Positions 10,045 through 17,650 of a stretch of DNA of 64,000 nt are shown one piece after another. The notes under the pieces are model-generated. The model was not told the origin of the DNA. It worked only from the letters and a program-made list of their open reading frames with translations, and did not search any database. The DNA comes from Shewanella litoralis (GTDB lineage Bacteria > Pseudomonadota > Gammaproteobacteria > Enterobacterales > Shewanellaceae). Numbering within the stretch: position 1 is the stretch's first letter; every line of letters starts with the position of its first letter. The position numbers and the translations under genes are program-made. The stretch spans positions 1 to 64,000 of the forward strand of contig NZ_WSRZ01000011.1 in NCBI RefSeq assembly GCF_009828585.1. Direction: 5' to 3'.

Positions 10045-11156
10045 TTTAAACAAATTTCCTTATACATCTGGTCATATAAAGAAGTAACATGCCGCCAAGA
10101 GTAATTATCCGAAACATACTTATGACCTAAGCTTGCTAATACACTCAAATCTTCAGGGGAATAGCTTAACAATATTCTAAGAAGGGATTTCTTTAATCCT
10201 TCTCTATCTACAGGGCATTCAAGCGCTGCATCTTTATTAAATGCTTCACTTAAATTGCAATGCTTTGTCATCATAACAGGTGTACCATAAGCCCAAGCTT
10301 CTAGAACTGCCATAGGTAAACCTTCAGAAAAAGAGGGAAGAATAAAAACATTAGTATTTTTAAATAGCATTTCTTTCTCTTTTCCATATACAGGACCGAT
10401 AAAGTTAAACCTTTCAGGCTTTATTTGTATCAACTCCTTAATTTTTTGGACTAACTTAACATCACCCCAACCTGCTAGATTTAAGATAAATGGTTTTTTC
10501 CTGTAAACATCCTCAGATATATCTAAAATAGAACAAATTAGATTAATTATATTCTTTTTTTCATGGAATCGACCTAAAAAAGTTATATTGAACACAGGGT
10601 TTAAACGAAAGTAATTATTTATTTTTAAGGTATCTATACCATTAGGTATTACAAATATTTTTGCTTTAGGATTAATCTTCAAAATTGAATCCGCTTCCGT
10701 TGAGTTTAAAGCATGAAAAGCAAAGGCATTATTCCTAGAAGATTTTTCATAAATTAAGTTTGCAAAAAGCTTTTGAGTCTTACCTCTAGATAAAATCCAA
10801 CTATCTAGCATGCCATGAGGTGATATAACATATGGTTTTTTATTTATATTATTAAATAAATTATTATAGATGGTATTTGCCATCCAAGTACCATGACAAT
10901 GCAATATATTACTATCATCTTGAAAAACCGAATTCAAAAGTTGAATTGAAAAACCAAGCCTTTTGGGGCCAACTGTCTTATAGACTATATGCTTTATCCT
11001 AGATTCCAGTTCATATTGACTACCTGAATTAATAGTTTTTATGCAAATATCGTAATCAGAATTAATCGTAGATAAATTATTATAGATTTGTATTACAGCG
11101 GTAGCGACACCACCACCATCAGTATTTATCGTGGGTACATTGATACATAATTTCAT
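10038..11156 (-). CDS. Glycosyltransferase family 4
   Basis: A GT-B glycosyltransferase. The N-terminal acceptor domain shows TDGGGVATAV and SPHGMLDSW; the C-terminal nucleotide-sugar domain begins FLGRFHEKKN (~195) and has the EX7E-type site in FSEGLPMAVLEAW (~280). Length 372. It lies 8 bp after the pyruvyl transferase gene and overlaps the acetyltransferase start. It is AT-rich with many rare-looking AT codons, like its upstream neighbours. Donor and acceptor sugars are unknown. Confidence 0.85.
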   Translation of the reverse strand: MKLCINVPTINTDGGGVATAVIQIYNNLSTINSDYDICIKTINSGSQYELESRIKHIVYKTVGPKRLGFSIQLLNSVFQDDSNILHCHGTWMANTIYNNLFNNINKKPYVISPHGMLDSWILSRGKTQKLFANLIYEKSSRNNAFAFHALNSTEADSILKINPKAKIFVIPNGIDTLKINNYFRLNPVFNITFLGRFHEKKNIINLICSILDISEDVYRKKPFILNLAGWGDVKLVQKIKELIQIKPERFNFIGPVYGKEKEMLFKNTNVFILPSFSEGLPMAVLEAWAYGTPVMMTKHCNLSEAFNKDAALECPVDREGLKKSLLRILLSYSPEDLSVLASLGHKYVSDNYSWRHVTSLYDQMYKEICLKC

Positions 11157-11164
11157 ATAAAAAC

Positions 11165-12379
11165 CTAAATGATATCCATTAATCTATTCATATTTCTTCT
11201 ATACTTTTCAACACTAAATCTTACAGTCTCCCTTGCTTCTTTATTATTAGTTATATCAAAAGATAAAGATTCATAAATTGAATCTACTGGCATATCGTTA
11301 ATATCAAACCCCTTATCGTAGATGCCTAAATCTTTTAAGATATAATCAGTTTTTGGTAAATAAGCAATAGCAGTTGTTGGAACGTCAGACATTAAAGAAA
11401 ATATACAAGAATGAAATCTAGTAGCTAAAAATACATGAGAAAAAGAAATTAGCGACCTTAATATTTCAGGTTCGTAATCTTCTTTAATATGAACAACTTT
11501 ATTAGGCACGCTTTTAGCAATTTCTTCACTAATATTTAGATCATCCTTAACTTGATTAAATATCAGCGTTCTCATACCAAAGTTATCATGAATACGATTA
11601 ATGATTTCAACCATATTATTTATATATATTCTTCTCTTATCAATTGGATTTAGTTGATGTGGATAAGTCCAATCTACACATGTCATGCCTAAAAACTTCT
11701 CTCCCACATGTACACCATGCCTTTCAAATATATATTTGCATTCAGAATGATCTAAGTTGAAATTCCAAAATGCAGAATCTCCAGTTTTAAAAATTAAACT
11801 TTCTTTCACGCCGGCATTCAAAAGAAATGTGTAACTATAACCTTCTCTTGCACATATTGCATAACATTTATTCAAAATGTATTTAAAAATACTTCTTCCA
11901 AAGAAAGACTTTATTGGCCCATAACTTTGTGGAGCTAAAATAGTTTTAATATTAAAAACATTTGCTATATGCAAATGCATTAAAGCTACATACAACGCAA
12001 AGTTTGTATCATGTAAGTAACCACCAGGTGCACTTATTACCAAGTCAGAATCCAATATCCTCTCAAATGTAATTTTCTGCTCTCTACTCAGTAAATTAGA
12101 TAGAATACGTATTTTGAACAATGCCGATAAAACTAAAATTAAAAATGAATAAACTTTATAAAAATATATATTAAATCTTTTGTGATTCGAAGAAGTATTA
12201 CAAATCCTTTCGTTATACATTATATCAGGATGTACAATATCAAAACCTTCATCATCAAATAAAACAACCGAAATGTTAGCTTCAGGATATTTACATTTCA
12301 ATTCATGAATACACTCATCTAAAAGTACAGAGTCCCCTCTGTTTGTTCTTCCATAAGCATTAACTATTGTTATTTCCAT
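11165..12379 (-). CDS. Polysaccharide pyruvyl transferase (WcaK-like)
   Basis: Likely adds a pyruvate ketal from phosphoenolpyruvate to a sugar of the repeat unit, giving the polymer negative charge. NRGDSVLLDECI (~13-24), SAPGGYLHD (~113), NQVKDDLNISEEIA and the C-terminal ATRFHSCIFSLMSDVP block are the usual conserved stations of the PS_pyruv_trans family. Length 404 is near WcaK (about 426). It overlaps the upstream flippase gene by 20 bp. Membership of the superfamily is clear; I am less sure that it is a functional WcaK equivalent. Confidence 0.82.
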   Translation of the reverse strand: MEITIVNAYGRTNRGDSVLLDECIHELKCKYPEANISVVLFDDEGFDIVHPDIMYNERICNTSSNHKRFNIYFYKVYSFLILVLSALFKIRILSNLLSREQKITFERILDSDLVISAPGGYLHDTNFALYVALMHLHIANVFNIKTILAPQSYGPIKSFFGRSIFKYILNKCYAICAREGYSYTFLLNAGVKESLIFKTGDSAFWNFNLDHSECKYIFERHGVHVGEKFLGMTCVDWTYPHQLNPIDKRRIYINNMVEIINRIHDNFGMRTLIFNQVKDDLNISEEIAKSVPNKVVHIKEDYEPEILRSLISFSHVFLATRFHSCIFSLMSDVPTTAIAYLPKTDYILKDLGIYDKGFDINDMPVDSIYESLSFDITNNKEARETVRFSVEKYRRNMNRLMDII

Positions 12380-13541
12380 TAAAAAACTTACTCCATATCA
12401 AAGTGGAAAATAGCGCCAAAATAGAACAAAACGCTTCAAAAATTACTATACTAACCAGATTACTAAATTCAAAAAAAACTAAAAAAGTAACAAAAAACAA
12501 CATGATAAAAAATGAATATGTAGCAGGAATATTATTATTCCCTAAACATTGAAGGTAAAATATATAGGTTGATATTAGATACCAAGTTAAGCTCTGAAAT
12601 ATAAATGCCATAGAGTCATATATAGAAACTGGTTGATACAGTAGCGGAACTAAAAAAAAGAAAACTACCATAAAAAATAGCGATATAAATAGGAAAAACT
12701 GTGATACCCCAACTGAAAATACAGATTTTAAGTAGAACCCCCTTTCCAAATATAATAATTTCATTGGAGCAAAAGCTACTCTCCTCACAAGTGTAACAAC
12801 TTGGTTGAATATATTTTGAGATGTCTTTAAAAAATTATATACTGCAGCATATATCTCTGAGAAACCAGTGTAAATTATCAATGACAAAAGTCTAGGTATT
12901 AATTGACCTGGAAGTAAAACCACACAAATCTTTAGTGATTCGATAAAAACATACTTGTGCTGGTTAAGTAATTCAAATTTAAAAAAACAAGATATTTTCA
13001 AACCTGATACGATAAAAGTAACGATACTATATGATGTGTAAAAAAATGAAATTCCAATGGCTAAATACATTGCTGATTCATTTCTAAAAAATATAAAAAT
13101 AGCCGTATAACACAAATGCATGCTCGATATGATATTAAACCAAGACTTTTCACTAGTTACATCAAGCAAAGAGTTAACATTTAGTGAATTAAAAAAAATA
13201 AATGGTGATATGTAAAATAAGAACTCACTTATAAATTCATCCTGTACAAAAAAAGAAATAATAAGGATTGCAACAGAACATATAAAATTGATAATTAATC
13301 TAATTGTTAAAAACGCATGAGTTTTCGTTTCATTTTCATAATTTTGTTTTAAATAAAATCCTCCCCCAAAGTCACAAATAAGTGATATTAATATGAATAA
13401 GCCAACTGCGTTACTAATTTGCCCTAATATTACAGGATATAAATTAAGTCCATACCCATAGGCCAAAAATAATAATAATTGACCTATAAAAGCACCTGAT
13501 ATTATACTAAAAATCTTTTTAAACTCTGCTCTAACGGCCAT
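12360..13541 (-). CDS. wzx: Wzx-type repeat-unit flippase
   Basis: A polytopic membrane protein of 393 residues with roughly ten to twelve hydrophobic helices separated by short polar loops, no signal peptide and almost no large soluble domain. In a Wzx/Wzy-type operon directly after the polymerase, this fits the flippase that moves undecaprenyl-linked repeat units to the periplasm. Primary sequence is poorly conserved in this family, so the call rests on topology, length and place. Extremely AT-rich. It overlaps wzy by 11 bp. Confidence 0.72.
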   Translation of the reverse strand: MAVRAEFKKIFSIISGAFIGQLLLFLAYGYGLNLYPVILGQISNAVGLFILISLICDFGGGFYLKQNYENETKTHAFLTIRLIINFICSVAILIISFFVQDEFISEFLFYISPFIFFNSLNVNSLLDVTSEKSWFNIISSMHLCYTAIFIFFRNESAMYLAIGISFFYTSYSIVTFIVSGLKISCFFKFELLNQHKYVFIESLKICVVLLPGQLIPRLLSLIIYTGFSEIYAAVYNFLKTSQNIFNQVVTLVRRVAFAPMKLLYLERGFYLKSVFSVGVSQFFLFISLFFMVVFFFLVPLLYQPVSIYDSMAFIFQSLTWYLISTYIFYLQCLGNNNIPATYSFFIMLFFVTFLVFFEFSNLVSIVIFEAFCSILALFSTLIWSKFFNGNNNS

Positions 13542-14814
13542 TATAAACCACTTTAACTCTGATATAAGATTCCATTAAAAAATAAAGGAAAATAATTAAA
13601 CCTACTCTATATATACCTATATCAACCCCCCCCCTGACTAAGATAAAACCAAATAGGGTAGGTATGACTGCAAGCCTTAAACGACTAAATATGTCTAATG
13701 GGCAATCAATTATTATTTTATCTAGAAATCTAATTAGAAACCCGTAAAGCACTGCAATAATAAAAACACCAACCCAACCAAAGGCAATATAAGATTCACC
13801 GAATAAACCTGGAGGTATTCCTCCAGTCGTATCCCCATAAAAATTCTCCCTCATTAATCGGCTTAGTTGAAGCGGCTTGTTAACCCAGATGCTTCTAGGT
13901 ATAAAGAACAAAACTGAATTAATATATACATCACCATAATCGTATCCATTCTCCTCTACATATTTTATCGATAAGCCTAAGTGATCGATCATAGGCAAAC
14001 CTGTATATGCGGCTTCTATGATTGAAATAAAATTATTAGCAACATATGCATCAGCACCTTGTGTCTCGAAACGTTTTGAAATCATAGTTCCTGAAATAAC
14101 TGCAAATATAAAGATACCTACTACAAATTTATTTATACCAATATTTTTTATTGTTTTATACTTCACTATAATCAATGATATTAGTAGCAAGAGAGCAATA
14201 GATCTTCCTCCAGCAAAAAAACAGTAAATCACTTGTGAAATTATAAATGGGATATAGTATCTTACATAATCCCTATACCTTTCATTAATGTAAAAAGAAA
14301 AAATTATTACACTCAAAACGTTACAAAAAAGTAGCAATGGGAAAATAAAGTTTACATTTGTATCTTCTAATGCAGTACGAGAGTAAGAAGCTTGTATGAA
14401 CTCAGACAAACTACCGTAAATACTGACAGTGATCAAAAACTCTACCATTACAAATGTAACAAAAATAAAACTTAGCGAATAAATTTTATTTCGACTTATA
14501 TATATTTCTTTTTTTTGTTTAGATATATTACTCCCATTATTTTTACCAGGGATAATCCCGTCGGAACCAACACTAGCCATAAATATAATAAAATTAATTA
14601 TTGCAAATTCAACCCAAGGAATTGAATCAAACTTAATAGCCCAAAAAGCTATCATATGCGAGGGTGGAAGAATACTTGTCTCAAGCAATAAACCATACAT
14701 CCAAGCGCCTAAGAAAGTATAAGTAAAAAAAATACTTCTTGTAGTAAATAGTCCACTTCTTATAGTGATTATAATTGGATAAATGTAAAAAAAAATGGTA
14801 CCTAGTGATATCAC
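13531..14814 (-). CDS. wzy: Wzy-type O-antigen/EPS polymerase
   Basis: A 427-residue protein with about ten to twelve membrane helices and one larger periplasmic loop (around 265-325, containing LPMIDHLG, SIKYVEENGYDYGDVY and RSIWVNKP), the usual architecture of Wzy polymerases that join repeat units in the periplasm. It starts with GTG: AAGGA lies five to six bases upstream and no nearby in-frame ATG exists. It is the first intact gene of the operon, with a ~900-bp leader to the ops element at 15693. Confidence 0.72.
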   Translation of the reverse strand: MISLGTIFFYIYPIIITIRSGLFTTRSIFFTYTFLGAWMYGLLLETSILPPSHMIAFWAIKFDSIPWVEFAIINFIIFMASVGSDGIIPGKNNGSNISKQKKEIYISRNKIYSLSFIFVTFVMVEFLITVSIYGSLSEFIQASYSRTALEDTNVNFIFPLLLFCNVLSVIIFSFYINERYRDYVRYYIPFIISQVIYCFFAGGRSIALLLLISLIIVKYKTIKNIGINKFVVGIFIFAVISGTMISKRFETQGADAYVANNFISIIEAAYTGLPMIDHLGLSIKYVEENGYDYGDVYINSVLFFIPRSIWVNKPLQLSRLMRENFYGDTTGGIPPGLFGESYIAFGWVGVFIIAVLYGFLIRFLDKIIIDCPLDIFSRLRLAVIPTLFGFILVRGGVDIGIYRVGLIIFLYFLMESYIRVKVVYNGR

Positions 14815-15206
14815 GATAATCCTTGTCTCAAGATAAGAATACTTTGGAAGAATATAAGGCAGAATTAAATTAGCTTAAAGGGTAAACATTTACTATTTTA
14901 AAAAATATTTTTATAAAATTTATCCATTAATTTTCATAAGTAAATTACCATTGCATAATTTCAACTATAAAGTTTATTTTTGCCAATTTACTATATCATC
15001 AGCATGCTCTTTAATCTCAATTGAGTTGGTTACTAATTATAAATGGTAATTTTTTCGTGTAGTAAGGTACGCATACTTTAGCGTCAATACAGGGAAACCG
15101 CATGAGTGCTTACTTTTTGTGCTCTATGTTTAACCTGCAAGCAGAAGAACAAGAAACCATCCTAACTATGAAGATTTATCGAACTACGGAAGTTTATTAA
15201 ACGACC
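14815..15206. other. AT-rich untranslated leader region of the polysaccharide operon
   Basis: No convincing gene is present. The region is strongly AT-rich. On the minus strand, a 19-codon open stretch ending at about 14982 (…HADDIVNWQK, stop) reads like a protein tail but has no body. On the plus strand, an isolated 32-codon ATG frame at 15102-15200 has no family resemblance I can support. Given the wecB remnant next door, this is probably the residue of deleted cluster genes. Confidence 0.4.
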
Positions 15207-15239
15207 TTAATTTGTGCGAAAAAAGTTCACAGTCTCGCC

Positions 15240-15337
15240 CTGAGCGTCAATACCTTCTGTATTTTCTAGCGCTTTAACTAATGGCGCCTTTTTTTTGCTT
15301 CTGGTCTGGTACCAAATACCGATAATACTTTTATCAT
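15240..15337 (-). pseudogene. wecB: Decayed N-terminus of UDP-GlcNAc 2-epimerase (wecB remnant)
   Basis: Reading the minus strand from an ATG at 15337, preceded by AAAGGA, gives MIKVLSVFGTRPEA, the unmistakable start of WecB/MnaA. At a run of eight A residues (15289-15296) the frame is shifted by one missing base; in the new frame it continues APLVKALENTEGIDAQ, again as in WecB. Homology then stops at about 15240 and unrelated sequence follows. So only ~33 codons remain and they are frameshifted. UDP-GlcNAc 2-epimerase makes UDP-ManNAc for some surface polysaccharides. Its place between the ops element and wzy suggests the operon once began with this gene. Confidence 0.85.
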
Positions 15338-15429
15338 TTCAAATTCCTTTAAAGCATTTCCATTGCTAACAAAATTGTTTTTAGCCCACTCGTATACAGG
15401 CACCGTCTATTACTTCTTCGTTTTAGTGG

Positions 15430-15660
15430 TTAGATAACGGTGTACGGATTCTAGGTTCTAGGAACTCGCAAGCTCGCCTGAAAGCGGACTTCGTTCTTCT
15501 AGAATCTAAGAAACACCTGGATCCCCGATTAAAGCATTCGAGGATGACGAGCCTTTAAAGCAACACCTGGATCCCCGATTAAAGCATTTGAGGATGACGT
15601 GCCTTTAAAGCAACACAGGGATTCCTGATACAAGCATTCAGGAATGACGTGCGTAACGAT
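15430..15660. repeat. Palindromic repeat cluster inside the operon leader
   Basis: It contains the 45-bp element at 15458-15502 (read in the opposite orientation to most copies), then three tandem CCTGGAT-core stem-loops of about 48-bp spacing with different stems: GATCCCCGATT/GAGGATGACG twice and ATTCCTGA/TCAGGAAT once. The intervals repeat GCCTTTAAAGCAACAC. They would be transcribed into the leader RNA of the polysaccharide operon. Confidence 0.85.
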
Positions 15661-15692
15661 GGAGTGCGTAGAGCTGTTTTGCCTGAAAAAAG

Positions 15693-15704
15693 CACGCTAC
15701 CGCC
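15693..15704 (-). promoter_or_regulatory. ops element (RfaH recruitment) within a JUMPstart-like sequence
   Basis: The minus strand reads GGCGGTAGCGTG at 15704-15693, a perfect match to the ops core (GGCGGTAGNNT) that pauses RNA polymerase and recruits RfaH. The 30 bases upstream (to about 15735) contain CAGCAATCTAGAGGCTG and a repeated GCAATCTAG, in the position of the JUMPstart upstream half. It points towards wzy, about 880 bp ahead, so the 14-kb operon is probably under RfaH antitermination. rfaH itself is not in the window. Confidence 0.85.
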
Positions 15705-15793
15705 ACTAGATTGCAGCCTCTAGATTGCTGTAAAACCTGTTAAATTGTTATTCTAAAAGCTTGTTTTTTATATGCTTAACACTTTTAAAATCG

Positions 15794-15829
15794 AACTTGT
15801 AAACTCACTTGTAAACTCATGTGTAAACT
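15794..15829. repeat. Three tandem 12-bp repeats (TTGTAAACT core)
   Basis: Three consecutive 12-mers (AACTTGTAAACT, CACTTGTAAACT, CATGTGTAAACT) differ at only a few positions. They lie about 90-135 bp upstream of the ops element and hence in or near the polysaccharide operon promoter. They look like an operator array for an unknown regulator, but no protein assignment is possible from sequence. Confidence 0.65.
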
Positions 15830-15851
15830 ATCGAGCAAAACTTTAGATTTT

Positions 15852-16152
15852 TGACGTTTCAGAACGAAACAGTAGAAAAGGTCCTGCGGCTGTTGCTCGC
15901 TTGCCAGGCAGCTAAGTGATGTTTTTATTTGCTATCCACTTATTGCAATTGGCCATACATTTTAAAATGGTGCTGCTGTTGAGGCATTACACCTAAAAGT
16001 ATGTATTTTGGACACAGTAGGAACTACACGATATGAGATCGCATCGGTAACTAATGAGGTTAAATCAGGTGATTTATGGCCTCAACAACAGTTCTCGGTG
16101 GCGTCATGCCTTGTATGAATGTTCCTTTTCTACTCTCTGTTTTTACGTCAGT
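15852..16152. repeat. Imperfect ~300-bp inverted repeat
   Basis: An outer motif pair (AACAGTAGAAAAGG at 15868-15881 and CCTTTTCTACT at 16123-16133, each flanked by a TGACGT-type hexamer) and an inner pair (CTGCTGTTGAGGC at 15971-15983 and GGCCTCAACAACAG near 16077-16091) are arranged as X-Y-Y'-X'. No ORF fits the interval. It separates the polysaccharide leader from the lap operon leader. A decayed miniature element or a divergent regulatory region are both possible. Confidence 0.5.
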
Positions 16153-16740
16153 CCTCTTAATGATTTGGCAATTATAATGTATACGGTAATTTAATGACAG
16201 TTTTTTGACGTTCTTTTGTTAATCGTTATTTTTTCATCACTTTTACGCATTTTAATCACGCAACACCGCTTTTTTACTACTTTAGGACTAACTACCACTC
16301 TTACCTTATTTGCTTGTGGTTTAGTTGTTCTTGTCATTTTTATGCTTCATGCCATTAACATTGTAATGTAACAGGCTGAAGGCTCTTTTGAGGTCCACGA
16401 TGTCACATTTTGGAACAAAAAGAGCTGTTTTGGTGCAATAGCCTATACATCACTTTAGATATATCATTTTGTAACTTCTATATGACTCGTTAATTCTCTT
16501 TACTGCGGTAAAAACATAAGCACCTGTTTTAGCTTGCTTTAACATTTTTACCTAATATAAGTCGATAACATTCAGTTTGTGTTAGTACTTTTTGTTCGCA
16601 CTAATTAAGGTTTATTTTTGTTAAAAGCCGTGTTTTTATCTCTCGGCTTCTGTTTATTGTTGTTTTTTGTCGCGAACATAAATTACAACAAACAATTAAC
16701 ATGCCAACAAATTGACAGCGTCAAATTTAGTTGTATATCT

Positions 16741-16766
16741 GGTGATTTTTTTTGTAAAAAATCACC
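16741..16766. other. Perfect 11-bp hairpin upstream of lapG
   Basis: GGTGATTTTTT, loop TTGT, then AAAAAATCACC forms an uninterrupted stem. A classical U-tract after the stem is missing in both directions. It is 217 bp before the lapG start, in a ~600-bp AT-rich region (16153-16982) in which I see no convincing gene. It may act as a leader RNA structure or weak terminator. Confidence 0.5.
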
Positions 16767-16982
16767 GCTGCTATTTTGTACAACTTTAGAATGACCTAAA
16801 ATGTTTTATTTCGTTTCAAACGCTTGTGAGCTGCTGTTGTCGTCATTTTATTGTCGTTTTGAGATTAACTAGATTATGATGTGCGCTGCTTTGGTATTAA
16901 TTTACGTGTATTTATTACAAACACATTTGAACAGGCATTTACAGTAGACATTTTGAACAGCTGTTTTACTTTTTTTGGCAAG

Positions 16983-17630
16983 ATGACTTATCGCCATTGG
17001 TTAATTGTGCCAGTGGTGTTTTCGGCTGTGTGTTTCGCCTCTCTAAGTGACAGTTTGTTTACTGATGCTTTTTTTACTCAAATGAGCCAGCGTTATGGCC
17101 AAGATAAGGTTGATGATTTTGTTGATTGGCATGAAACGATTAGTGATGGCCAAAATATTGATGATTACGACCGATTATTGTTAGCAAATAAGTTTGCTAA
17201 TGAAAACATTGAGTTTAAATCTGATTCAGACCATTGGCATAAATTAGATTACTGGGCGACGCCTATAGAGTCATTAGGCACCGGCAGTGGTGATTGTGAA
17301 GATTATGCCATTTTTAAGTATATGACATTGATTGCTATGGGCATGGACGAACACAAGCTTAGGTTAATGTATGTGCGCGCTTTAACTTATGATGAACCAC
17401 ATATGGTACTGATTTATTTTGAGACGCCGTCGTCGTTACCACTGGTATTAGATAATCTTAATCGTAAGGTGTTGTCGGCAAACCGTAGGCCCGATTTAAA
17501 ACCGATTTACTCTTTTAATGGCCAGGGGTTGTGGTTAGCAAAGGCACATGGTTTAAGCTCGAGTAAACCAGACAGTAAAGGGACTAATGATTGGTCTACT
17601 TTAATGCTGCGAATAGAAAATGGTGAATAA
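16983..17630 (+). CDS. lapG: LapG-type periplasmic cysteine protease
   Basis: A bacterial transglutaminase-like cysteine protease that cuts the N-terminal retention module of a large RTX/LapA-type adhesin, releasing it from the surface. The catalytic triad is visible: Cys105 in GSGDCEDYA, His140 in EPHMVL and Asp157 in LVLDNL. An N-terminal hydrophobic segment (residues 6-20) serves as export signal. The frame is open from 16881, but the extra 34 residues are atypical, so the internal ATG before MTYRHWLIVP is chosen (215 residues). lapD follows after 20 bp, giving the standard protease/inhibitor pair. Confidence 0.92.
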   Translation: MTYRHWLIVPVVFSAVCFASLSDSLFTDAFFTQMSQRYGQDKVDDFVDWHETISDGQNIDDYDRLLLANKFANENIEFKSDSDHWHKLDYWATPIESLGTGSGDCEDYAIFKYMTLIAMGMDEHKLRLMYVRALTYDEPHMVLIYFETPSSLPLVLDNLNRKVLSANRRPDLKPIYSFNGQGLWLAKAHGLSSSKPDSKGTNDWSTLMLRIENGE

Positions 17631-17650
17631 CTTTTACAAGGTTAAAAATT

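Noticed and set aside
15102-15200. 32-codon plus-strand frame starting MSAYFLCSMF, considered as an RfaH/NusG remnant
   Set aside because: Beyond a vague resemblance at the start there is no NusG-like motif, and the frame ends after 32 codons.
16625-16655. AAGCCG...CGGCTT stem upstream of lapG as a terminator
   Set aside because: Short stem, long loop and no T-tract directly after it; not enough for a call.
16881-16982. N-terminal extension of LapG
   Set aside because: The 34 extra residues lack the look of the family; the internal ATG gives a proper signal segment and standard length.
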